NCBI GenBank assembly: GCA_900545245.1
Contig: UQYV01000050.1
Coordinates: forward strand, 1-22,973
DNA length: 22,973 nt
Direction: 5' to 3'
DNA from: an uncultured Bacteroidales bacterium
Lineage (GTDB): Bacteria; Bacteroidota; Bacteroidia; Bacteroidales; UBA932
Position 1 is the stretch's first letter; every line of letters begins with the position of its first letter. The notes under the pieces were generated by a model that saw nothing but the letters and a program-made list of their open reading frames with translations, made no database searches and was not told the origin of the DNA. Of the stretch, positions 1 through 7,001 are shown piece by piece. The position numbers and the translations under genes were made by a program.

Positions 1-2
1 CT

Positions 3-989
3 CACCATAGAGACGGCACGGCAAAGATTATTGTCACGGGTGGAGAATTCGTAAGCTTCAACCCTGCTGACTGCTGGGCTGAAGGCGCTCACACCAACTT
101 CCTCGCTCCGGGCTACAAATCAGTCGGAATAAACGGCTCATATTTTGTCTCAAAGGATGACGCACCTGTTTCAATCGGTGTGTCCGGGCAAGATGAACTT
201 GACAACATCGTTTCCCAAATTCCTGCTGGAGAAACTGCTGAAATTACCCTTTCTGATGGCACATATAAGCTTCCAACGTTGTCTAATGGCATGACAATCA
301 TCGGAGAAACAGGAAACGAGGTCATCGATTGTGCAGAAACGACGACAGTGCGTGCGAAGAATGTCACGATTTCCAATGTTACTGTTAAAGGGAATGGTGC
401 AGTTGCGGATGGTTCAAGCCTTGCCGCGAGCGGGAGCAATTCAACGATTACTGGATGTACTTTCAAAAATGGCCGTCAAAACACTTATGGCAGCGATTTG
501 TCCATAAGCAATGGCTCTGGTTCGGTAGTAACTGTTAGTAACTGCGATTTTAGGAAATCAGGATTCCGCGGCGTCATGATTTGGAATACAGGTGACGAGG
601 TGAAGATTGACAACTGTATATTCGACAATACCTATCCGTTCAACTGCGATGACGGAACAGGCAAGATTACTGTTACGGATAGCGAACTCAAGGGATGGAC
701 TTCCTACACCGACGAACTCGAACTCGTGTCTTTCACGAACTGCAAGTTCGGTAAGAGCACCAGCGGCTATGGCTATGCCTATCTTGTCCCATATAGCAAG
801 ACCATAATCAAGGACTGCACCTTCTCCGCTGATTTCCTCGTCTCTCCGAGCGGTTCAGCAACATTCACCATCGAGTTCATAAACTGCAAATATGAGGACG
901 GCAGCGCCATCACTTCCAGAATCATGGACACTGTTGATGTAAACAATAATGTCACATGGATTATCGATGGCGTGACCTACAACTACTGA
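3..989 (+). CDS. Right-handed beta-helix (pectin-lyase-fold) surface protein, 5' end missing
   Basis: The reading frame is open to the left edge, so the gene starts outside the window; the GTG at 180 is internal and not a real start. About 328 codons are visible. Residues encoded before 180 include GGEFVSFNPADCWAEGAH and APGYKS, a segment I associate with repeat-rich Bacteroidales surface and tail-spike-like proteins. From about 180 on there is a pectin-lyase-like lead-in followed by roughly eight short beta-helix coils of the form 'xI.NCxF' (for example TITGCTFKNG, VTVSNCDFRKSG, VKIDNCIFDN, VSFTNCKFGK, TIIKDCTFS). This coil pattern is visible directly. A surface-exposed adhesin or glycan-binding or glycan-cleaving role is inference; no catalytic residues can be assigned. 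It ends 31 bases before a hairpin and converges on the gene at 1111-4062. Fold call is good, function is open. Confidence 0.75.
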   Translation, partial: HHRDGTAKIIVTGGEFVSFNPADCWAEGAHTNFLAPGYKSVGINGSYFVSKDDAPVSIGVSGQDELDNIVSQIPAGETAEITLSDGTYKLPTLSNGMTIIGETGNEVIDCAETTTVRAKNVTISNVTVKGNGAVADGSSLAASGSNSTITGCTFKNGRQNTYGSDLSISNGSGSVVTVSNCDFRKSGFRGVMIWNTGDEVKIDNCIFDNTYPFNCDDGTGKITVTDSELKGWTSYTDELELVSFTNCKFGKSTSGYGYAYLVPYSKTIIKDCTFSADFLVSPSGSATFTIEFINCKYEDGSAITSRIMDTVDVNNNVTWIIDGVTYNY

Positions 990-1020
990 TGATGGTATAA
1001 TTCAGAACTTACTTCAACTA

Positions 1021-1060
1021 AAATCCGGTCCGAAGGCCTAAAACCCTTCAGACCGGATTT
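1021..1060. terminator. Bidirectional hairpin terminator between convergent genes
   Basis: AAATCCGGTC at 1021-1030 pairs exactly with GACCGGATTT at 1051-1060, and the stem continues inward (GAAGG with CCTTC) after one mismatch, around a short A-rich loop. It lies between the stop of the plus-strand gene (989) and the stop of the minus-strand gene (1111), where a shared terminator is expected. The U-tracts are imperfect on both sides, so strength is uncertain. Confidence 0.75.
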
Positions 1061-1110
1061 AAGTTTCTTGTCGTTTGTCAAGAAATGTTTTGCAAATCGA
1101 AAATCAGATT

Positions 1111-4062
1111 TTATATCTGCAAAAAGTTTTGGATTATCGCGCGTCCGTTGCGCCCGTCGACCAGGACCGTGAGGGGAGTGTCGAGGTGTACGGCGCGTAT
1201 AAACTCCGTCTCGTGGAACGCTGGAAGGGCGTCGAGCACCGATGTGTCGCAGAGTTCATCGGGACGGGAATATGGGTTCACGTTGATGTAGCCGGCATTT
1301 GCCGATGTCATGTTCTGGAAGAAATGCGTGCCCTGGCTCGGGTCGATGCGGAAGTCTTCGAGGCTGCATTCGACGATGACTTTCGCCTCGGAGATGTCGC
1401 TCCATTGCACCGGAACCCCGAGGGACGGAACTGACGAGCCCCAGCGGCCGTAGCCTATGAGGATATAATTTCGTTTCTGACAGCGCATCTCTGAGTTTAG
1501 TTCTGTGATTTCGGATGCCATCTGTCGGGTCTTCATTTTGTCGAAGGCATCTCGTTTGAGGTAGACGACATCACATATTCCCGTAATCTCACCAGGTCCT
1601 ATGGCGCATCCGGACTTGAGCCAGGCATTGCTGTCGTCGGCTTTTGACCAGTCGATGTCACTGCGGAGTCCGTCGATAGAAATTGGGCGTATCTGCAGGA
1701 CGCTGAAGCTCATATCCCCGTCGTTCCTGAAGTCCGCAGCAAACTCAATCTCGATATCGCATTTCACTTCCGATTTCATGAGCGAAAGCAGAGAGTCGAG
1801 GATTTCGGCGAGCGGATATGTCCTGTATTTCAAAATCTGCGCGAATGTGATGAATTTCGGACCCTGCGGTGCTGCGGAATCGACCATACGCATATTTTCG
1901 TAGTCCCATGTCGAGACGACCTTTCGCAGCGAACGGAACTTTCCACAGTCAGCGAGCGGCAGCCTTTCGATGTTCACTGCATCGTTGACAGATGTCCTGA
2001 ACTTTTCCGGTCGGAGGTTAAGGGCAAGCACCGATGTTTGAGTCTCCTTCATCGTGAGTTCCGGAGTTGAAGTCTGGAGGATGTTGCGCGGGTATTTTGG
2101 GGAGAAGCGGAGCACAGTGTCTCCGTCGACAACTGCCTTGCCGAGACCGTAGGCGAGCTTCACGATGCCGTCTTCCGGGGTTTCGTTACCTATCGGATAG
2201 AAGTTGACCGAACGCGCCACTCCGGAGATAGCCGGAAACCAGTAGCCGCTGTCCTCGCTTCCGCAGACTTCCTGGAGCACTATTGCCATCTTTTCTTCGG
2301 AAATCACATTGGCTGTGGAAGTTATGTAGCCTCGCGAGGAGGCGAAATAGGTGGATGCGTAGACGGACTTGATGGCCTTTGAGAGCAGGCGCAACTGCTG
2401 GTCTTCGTTGTCCGTGTGCGGAATCATGCATGTGGAATACACCCCAGCAAACGGCTGATAGTAAGAGTCTTCGAGTTTTGAGGAAGAACGGACGGCAAGT
2501 GGGCGGCGCGTCGTGCGAATGAATGCTTTCAGCGAGTCGGCGAGCTCCCGCGGAAGGGTGGATGCCACGAATTCTGAAAGTATCTCCTCATCGGTGAGGT
2601 CGGCCCCGATGACGTATTGGAGGCCATTCTCGAGTATAAAGCGGTCGAACCAGTCTGTTGTGATGACAATGGTGCGAGGAACAGCAATCCGCACGTCCTC
2701 CCACTTGTCGTAGAGCTTGTATTTGAACAGGATGTGGTTCAGGAACGCGAGCCCGCGGGCTTTACCGCCGAGCGAGCCCTCGCCGAGCCGTGCGAAACGT
2801 ATGGTGTCGTTGTAACTGTCGTTGTCAAAGCGGGCTATGACTCCGATGCCCTGACTGATGCGGAAGTCGCGGATGAGTTTCAGGTGCAGATCCCGGACTC
2901 TGGCGATGTCCTCGTCGTCTTTGATGCGGATTGGGCGGAATTCGCCGGCAAGTTGGAACAGTCCTCTCGCGTAGAGCCAACGCGATATGTAGTTGCGGTC
3001 GGAGAGGCTCCTGAGGGTATTGTCGGGAATGGTCCGTATGATTTCCTCGAAGTCCCTGAGGTTGCGTCCTCGGGCGATGATTTCTCCGCTGTCAGGGTCG
3101 GTGGCAATGAAATCCCCGAATCCGAATTCACGGCCTATGTATTCGACGAGTTCGTGGGTGAGCGTCTTGGATGACTTGAGGATGAAGCCGGCTCCGAGAC
3201 TCTCGGCTGTTTCGCGCATGCTCTCCTGCGAGGATTGCATCAGGAACGGCATTGTGGGGTCTTCATTCTGCACGAGTCGGCACAGGTCAACCCCGGCGTC
3301 GCTTTTCTCCGAGTCGGAACGATCTCCCTTGTGGAGCACGAAACCGATGTCAGAGATGACTCCGAGGAGATGGTCTCCATATTTGCGGTAGAGTTCCACT
3401 GCTTCATCGTAGCAGGTCGCGAGCAGAATCTTAGGCCGCGAGCGCTTGCGCTGAATTTGCTGTTCCTCGTTGAGGGTGTCGCGTATGGATTCGCTGTTCT
3501 GCTGGAGGACTATCTTGTAGAGTAGCGGCAGGTAGGTGGAGTAATAGCGCACGGAGTCTTCGATGAGAAGAATGGCGCGGGCTCCCATCCCGAGAATGTC
3601 GTTGTCGGCGTTGAGCCTGTCTTCGAGCAGTTTTATGATTGCAATGATGACGTCGGTGTTGTTGTCCCGGCAGAACACGTAGTCGATGCAGGATGTGTCC
3701 CGTTCGGCAATCCTCCGGTAGATTTCCTTTGAGAACGAGCAGAGCAGGACTACGGGTGTGTCAGGAGCCGTTTCCTTGACCTGGCGGGAAAACTCGAAGG
3801 CGTCGACTTCCCCGAGGTTGTACATCGTGATTATCAGGTCATAACCTGTCTCCCCACCGAGCTTTTCGAGGGCTTCCGCCGTTGTCTCGGCCCTTTCTAT
3901 GGCCGGCGGATTGCTGAGGTTCAGTTCGGAATACTCCTTTGTAATCTTATATTCGATGTGCCCGTCCTCCTCAAGGGAGAAGCTGTCATAGCTGTTGCAG
4001 ACAAGGAGTATGCGCCGTATTCTTCGGGACATCAAGGTGTCTTTGCAAGGCTCTTTCATCAT
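1111..4062 (-). CDS. Two-receiver PEP synthase/PPDK-type ATP-binding protein
   Basis: 983 residues. Residues about 16-150 look like a degenerate receiver domain: a Met (about 80) stands where the phospho-acceptor Asp is expected. Residues about 163-310 look like an intact receiver with acidic pair E168-D169, acceptor-like D238 in VISDIG, S277 and conserved-position K296, with a longer insert after the first helix. Residues about 425-780 match the nucleotide-binding N-terminal domain of PEP synthase and pyruvate phosphate dikinase: GEGSLGGKARG (428 on), and VRSSSKLED (524 on) followed by FAG. The C-terminus carries GRWGSS and GTHFFQN motifs seen in long PEP-synthase-like proteins. I see no swivelling phosphohistidine motif (GG-T-SHAA type) and no PEP/pyruvate TIM barrel, so classical PEP synthesis is unlikely; a regulatory ATP-dependent role is inference. 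Start is the first of two adjacent Met codons; Met11 is also possible. It follows gdhA by 43 bases and is probably co-transcribed. Confidence 0.8.
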   Translation of the reverse strand: MMKEPCKDTLMSRRIRRILLVCNSYDSFSLEEDGHIEYKITKEYSELNLSNPPAIERAETTAEALEKLGGETGYDLIITMYNLGEVDAFEFSRQVKETAPDTPVVLLCSFSKEIYRRIAERDTSCIDYVFCRDNNTDVIIAIIKLLEDRLNADNDILGMGARAILLIEDSVRYYSTYLPLLYKIVLQQNSESIRDTLNEEQQIQRKRSRPKILLATCYDEAVELYRKYGDHLLGVISDIGFVLHKGDRSDSEKSDAGVDLCRLVQNEDPTMPFLMQSSQESMRETAESLGAGFILKSSKTLTHELVEYIGREFGFGDFIATDPDSGEIIARGRNLRDFEEIIRTIPDNTLRSLSDRNYISRWLYARGLFQLAGEFRPIRIKDDEDIARVRDLHLKLIRDFRISQGIGVIARFDNDSYNDTIRFARLGEGSLGGKARGLAFLNHILFKYKLYDKWEDVRIAVPRTIVITTDWFDRFILENGLQYVIGADLTDEEILSEFVASTLPRELADSLKAFIRTTRRPLAVRSSSKLEDSYYQPFAGVYSTCMIPHTDNEDQQLRLLSKAIKSVYASTYFASSRGYITSTANVISEEKMAIVLQEVCGSEDSGYWFPAISGVARSVNFYPIGNETPEDGIVKLAYGLGKAVVDGDTVLRFSPKYPRNILQTSTPELTMKETQTSVLALNLRPEKFRTSVNDAVNIERLPLADCGKFRSLRKVVSTWDYENMRMVDSAAPQGPKFITFAQILKYRTYPLAEILDSLLSLMKSEVKCDIEIEFAADFRNDGDMSFSVLQIRPISIDGLRSDIDWSKADDSNAWLKSGCAIGPGEITGICDVVYLKRDAFDKMKTRQMASEITELNSEMRCQKRNYILIGYGRWGSSVPSLGVPVQWSDISEAKVIVECSLEDFRIDPSQGTHFFQNMTSANAGYINVNPYSRPDELCDTSVLDALPAFHETEFIRAVHLDTPLTVLVDGRNGRAIIQNFLQI

Positions 4063-4105
4063 GTATCTGCTGTCTTGAAGTGACCTGTTGACTATCGTGG
4101 GATGC

Positions 4106-5461
4106 TTAGACTAACCCTTGATCAATCATCGCGTTAGCTACCTTGATGAACCCGGCTATGTTGGCTCCCTTGACGTAGTTGATGTAGCCGTCAGGTTCGG
4201 TGCCGTATTTGAGGCATGCCTTGTGGATGTCCGACATGATTCTGTGAAGCTCGTTGTCCACCTGTTCAGCCGTCCATTGGTTGCGGATTGAATTCTGGCT
4301 CATTTCCAGACCCGATGTGGCAACGCCGCCGGCGTTCGATGCCTTCCCAGGGGAATAGAGCAGGCGGGACTTCTGGAATACGGCGATTGCTTCCGGCCTC
4401 GTCGGCATGTTCGCTCCCTCCACGACGCAGAAGCAGCCACCCTTCACAAGAGCCTCGGCGTCGTCCTCTCCGATCTCATTCTGTGTGGCGCACGGAAGCG
4501 CTATGTCGCATGCAATCTTCCATGGACGCTCTCCAGGATAATACACAGCTTCTGGATATTTTTCCGCATACTCCCGAATCCTTCCGCGCCTTACGTTCTT
4601 GAGTTCAAATACATATTGCATCTTATCTTCGGTCAGCCCCTCGGCGTCATAGATAAAGCCATCGGAATCCGAAAGTGTGACGACTTTCGCCCCGAGTCTC
4701 ATCGCCTTCTGTGCCGCATACTGTGCGACATTTCCCGAACCGGAGACGAGCACGGTCTTTCCCTCGAATGTTTCTCCGCGTGTCGCGAGCATCTCTTGAG
4801 CAAAGTAGCATACGCCATAACCCGTGGCTTCCGGACGCAGACGGCTTCCGCCCCAACCGAGCCCTTTCCCTGTGAGAGTGCCGGTGAACTCGTCGCGAAT
4901 GCGCTTGTATTGTCCGAATAGGTAGCCAACCTCACGTCCGCCGACACCGATGTCACCAGCCGGCACGTCGGTGTCCGGACCGATGTGTCTCTGCAACTCA
5001 GTCATGAAACTCTGGCAGAAGCGCATCACCTCCGCGTCAGACTTTCCGCGCGGGCTGAAGTCGGAGCCTCCCTTTGCACCTCCCATCGGAAGGGTCGTGA
5101 GCGCATTCTTGAAGGTCTGTTCAAAGGCGAGGAACTTCATTATGCTGAGGTTTACGCTGGCATGGAAACGAATGCCTCCCTTGTAGGGGCCTATCGCGCT
5201 GTTCATCTGCACGCGGAATCCTCTGTTTATGTGAATCTCGCCGCGATCGTCCGTCCACGGAACCCTAAACATGACAACTCGCTCAGGCTCGACCATTCTT
5301 TCGAGTATTTTCTGATCCATAAGGTGCGGGTATTCAACCACATAGTCGGCAACGCTCTCGACAACTTCCCTCACTGCCTGGTGAAACTCCTTCTCGCCAG
5401 GATTTTTCGCGACAAGCTCATCCATGAACTTCTCAACGTAGTTCTTTGCAAATTTTTCCAT
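4106..5461 (-). CDS. gdhA: NADP-type glutamate dehydrogenase
   Basis: 451 residues, the usual length for hexameric bacterial GDH. It interconverts 2-oxoglutarate plus ammonia and glutamate in the cytoplasm. Visible hallmarks are the glutamate-binding KGGIRFH segment (94-100), the active-site PMGGAKGGSDF with catalytic-type K130, the PAGDIGVGGREVG segment with D170, and a Rossmann segment VSGSGNVAQYAA (239-250). Its close resemblance to E. coli-type GdhA supports NADP use, but cofactor choice is not proven from sequence. The start is well placed: AAAGG (5468-5472) lies 6 bases before the ATG, one of few clear ribosome-binding sites here. It begins 31 bases after the AraC-type regulator stops and is followed 43 bases later by the PPDK-type gene, so the three may be one operon. 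Regulation by the upstream regulator is plausible but inferred. Confidence 0.95.
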   Translation of the reverse strand: MEKFAKNYVEKFMDELVAKNPGEKEFHQAVREVVESVADYVVEYPHLMDQKILERMVEPERVVMFRVPWTDDRGEIHINRGFRVQMNSAIGPYKGGIRFHASVNLSIMKFLAFEQTFKNALTTLPMGGAKGGSDFSPRGKSDAEVMRFCQSFMTELQRHIGPDTDVPAGDIGVGGREVGYLFGQYKRIRDEFTGTLTGKGLGWGGSRLRPEATGYGVCYFAQEMLATRGETFEGKTVLVSGSGNVAQYAAQKAMRLGAKVVTLSDSDGFIYDAEGLTEDKMQYVFELKNVRRGRIREYAEKYPEAVYYPGERPWKIACDIALPCATQNEIGEDDAEALVKGGCFCVVEGANMPTRPEAIAVFQKSRLLYSPGKASNAGGVATSGLEMSQNSIRNQWTAEQVDNELHRIMSDIHKACLKYGTEPDGYINYVKGANIAGFIKVANAMIDQGLV

Positions 5462-5492
5462 ATATAGCCTTTGTAATTTTTCGATGAAATCG

Positions 5493-6602
5493 TTATTGGG
5501 CCTTTTGTTTTGTCTTCTTATATGCGCTCGCGGACATACCGTAGCGCTTCTTGAAATCCTTGTGGAAATTGGAACTGTCGTTGTAGCCTACTTTGTCGCT
5601 AACCTGCTCGATGCTCATACACGGGTTCTCTGTGAACATTCTGCATGCCTCTTCGAGCCGGAGTCCGTTTCTCCATGTCCGGAAGTCGGTTCCGAGTATG
5701 TCCTTCATATACCTGCGCAGCAGGCTTACTTCAATCCCTATTTCGAAAAGAACATCCGTGTACGACACGTCCTTCTCCATAAACTTCTTTTTGCTTATCC
5801 ATTGTGACAGCTTCTCTTTGACTTCTTCTGCCGTTTCTTCGGGAATGTCGCTCTGCTGCTTAAGCTCGGTTTCACCACTGCCCTCTACTGCTGTCTGAAA
5901 CTGCGAGTGCAGGGCACTTGTGATGTAAGAGTTGTCTGTGGCGTAGATTGTCATGCGCACGGCGAACAGATTGTAGGTGCAGAGGTATATCGGGACGAGC
6001 ACGCAGTATCCCCAGCTTCCTACAAATAGGCAAATGAAGCACGCCAGTGCGGAAATCAGTACAAGCACGAACATCCAAAGTACCCAAATGATTCGCGGGG
6101 CATAGTCTTCTGCGTAGTATTCGCTTGTGAGCTTGACCACGCGCTTGTAGCTTTTGACGAAAATAGTGGTGTATGAGATTATCTGTCCTAAGAACGCTAT
6201 GCTGAGGGCGACATATACGTACGGGAAAATGTCCGGAAACTTCCAGTGTGTAAGATACATTATTGACACGAGGATGGTTATGAACAGGGATTCCCTCACC
6301 ACGCATGTTTTTGTGACACGTTCCGGATTTATGAAGACTAGCACGGTGCATGTCATAAGCAGAGCTTCGTAGGGCGCCGTCGCAAGAATTGCCATCTTGT
6401 CATAAGGATGGGCATATCCTACAATGAAACACAGAAAATTGAGGGTCGCCAACAGAAAGCCGGCAACGGCGAATATGGTGCGGGCATTGCGGAATTTTTC
6501 CAATTCAGGTCGTTTAGGTATTCTCAACGCAACAATCGTTATAGACAGCGCTGCAATCACTCCCGATGCCAGCAGCATCAAGTTTCTATATATTTCCTCC
6601 AT
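5493..6602 (-). CDS. Membrane-embedded AraC-family transcriptional regulator
   Basis: 369 residues from the chosen start. The N-terminal 215 residues hold six or seven hydrophobic spans (about 7-26, 41-62, 76-92, 106-118, 127-149, 171-193, 196-214). A charged linker (about 235-270) leads to a C-terminal AraC/XylS double helix-turn-helix (about 280-365), with the typical signature IEQVSDKVGYNDSSNFHKDF. The frame also allows an ATG at 6665, adding 21 residues. I prefer 6602 because it gives a normal membrane N-terminus, follows a purine-rich stretch (GAACAGAAAGAAAGA), and leaves a perfect dyad (6652-6671) upstream. Such one-component membrane sensors are known in Bacteroidota, but the ligand cannot be read from sequence. 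Target genes may be gdhA downstream, itself, or the PUL upstream; only gdhA is suggested by spacing. Confidence 0.85.
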   Translation of the reverse strand: MEEIYRNLMLLASGVIAALSITIVALRIPKRPELEKFRNARTIFAVAGFLLATLNFLCFIVGYAHPYDKMAILATAPYEALLMTCTVLVFINPERVTKTCVVRESLFITILVSIMYLTHWKFPDIFPYVYVALSIAFLGQIISYTTIFVKSYKRVVKLTSEYYAEDYAPRIIWVLWMFVLVLISALACFICLFVGSWGYCVLVPIYLCTYNLFAVRMTIYATDNSYITSALHSQFQTAVEGSGETELKQQSDIPEETAEEVKEKLSQWISKKKFMEKDVSYTDVLFEIGIEVSLLRRYMKDILGTDFRTWRNGLRLEEACRMFTENPCMSIEQVSDKVGYNDSSNFHKDFKKRYGMSASAYKKTKQKAQ

Positions 6603-6651
6603 TCTTTCTTTCTGTTCTCGGTTACAAACATGTAAAAATAGATAAAATTTC

Positions 6652-6671
6652 CGGTATTTTATCAAATACCG
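6652..6671. promoter_or_regulatory. Perfect 8-bp dyad upstream of the AraC-type regulator
   Basis: CGGTATTT (6652-6659) and AAATACCG (6664-6671) are exact reverse complements around a 4-base loop. The dyad ends 50 bases before the preferred regulator start. It could be an operator or a structured leader; no long U-run follows on the minus strand, so a terminator is less likely. Confidence 0.5.
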
Positions 6672-6760
6672 ATGGTTTTTCGTTAAAAATAGTTCGAGTT
6701 TACCTCCAAAACTCTACTTTCGCACTCGAAAAACGATTCTGACCAATTATTATAAATAAC

Positions 6761-6797
6761 GAACGGAGCGCGCATCGCTATTGATGCAGTTCCGTTC
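6761..6797. other. Imperfect hairpin in the intergenic region
   Basis: GAACGGA (6761-6767) pairs with TCCGTTC (6791-6797), and inside it GCATC (6772-6776) pairs with GATGC (6783-6787), separated by a small asymmetric internal loop and a 6-base apical loop. Read on the minus strand it is followed by an A/T-rich stretch without a clean U-run. It could be a second terminator for the PUL or part of a structured leader of the regulator. Confidence 0.5.
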
Positions 6798-6872
6798 TAA
6801 GTTGAGGTTACAGAATAGAAAACTGTTTAAAATTTAGTTCAATTGTGTGGTAAGTTTAAACGGATTTTAAAA

Positions 6873-6890
6873 CAGACAAGCCTTTGTCTG
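6873..6890 (-). terminator. Likely intrinsic terminator of the PUL
   Basis: CAGACAA (6873-6879) and TTGTCTG (6884-6890) form a 7-bp stem with a 4-base loop. On the minus strand the stem is followed closely by GTTTTAAAATC, a short U-run. It lies about 110 bases after the stop of the last PUL gene. The stem has modest GC content, so termination may be partial. Confidence 0.6.
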
Positions 6891-7001
6891 ATACGATTCT
6901 GACCCAAATGTTAGACACTTAACCTTAAAAACACGCGTTTTGTATGTTTACAGGCAGCGGCCTCCAGTGATGGACGTCGCTGCCGTAATTTTGTAGATCA
7001 T

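Larger units (their letters stand above)
6733..6904. repeat. 12-base direct repeat ACGATTCTGACC, two copies
   Basis: Exact copies lie at 6733-6744 and 6893-6904, 160 bases apart start to start, both in non-coding DNA and in the same orientation. The intervening 148 bases have no terminal inverted repeats that I can see, so an inserted element with a target duplication is not supported. A pair of regulator-binding sites is possible. Confidence 0.5.
6603..7001. other. 400-base gene-free region rich in dyads and one direct repeat
   Basis: No ORF of note lies between the end of the PUL (7002) and the regulator start (6602). It is AT-rich compared with its flanks. It contains a terminator-like hairpin near the PUL end (6873-6890), an imperfect 37-base hairpin (6761-6797), an inverted repeat with TTCGAGT/ACTCGAA arms (6693-6730), a perfect 8-bp dyad (6652-6671), and a 12-base direct repeat (6733-6744 and 6893-6904). 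No exact TAnnTTTG box for the minus strand was found, so the regulator's promoter could not be placed. Confidence 0.6.

Noticed and set aside
180..182. GTG as start of the beta-helix gene
   Set aside because: The same frame is open to the left edge and encodes a recognisable segment upstream, so the GTG is internal.
2617..3174. 185-residue plus-strand ORF opposite the PPDK-type gene
   Set aside because: It is antisense to a well-supported coding region and has no family signal.
5593..5898. Plus-strand ORFs opposite the AraC-type regulator
   Set aside because: The composition is serine-rich and typical of reverse-strand reading of a real gene, and no motif is seen.
6603..6665. 21-residue N-terminal extension of the AraC-type regulator
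   Set aside because: The extension begins inside a perfect dyad and adds residues before a normal membrane N-terminus. It cannot be fully excluded.
6745..6892. Small inserted element with a 12-base target duplication
   Set aside because: There are no terminal inverted repeats and no coding content between the repeats; regulator sites are at least as likely.
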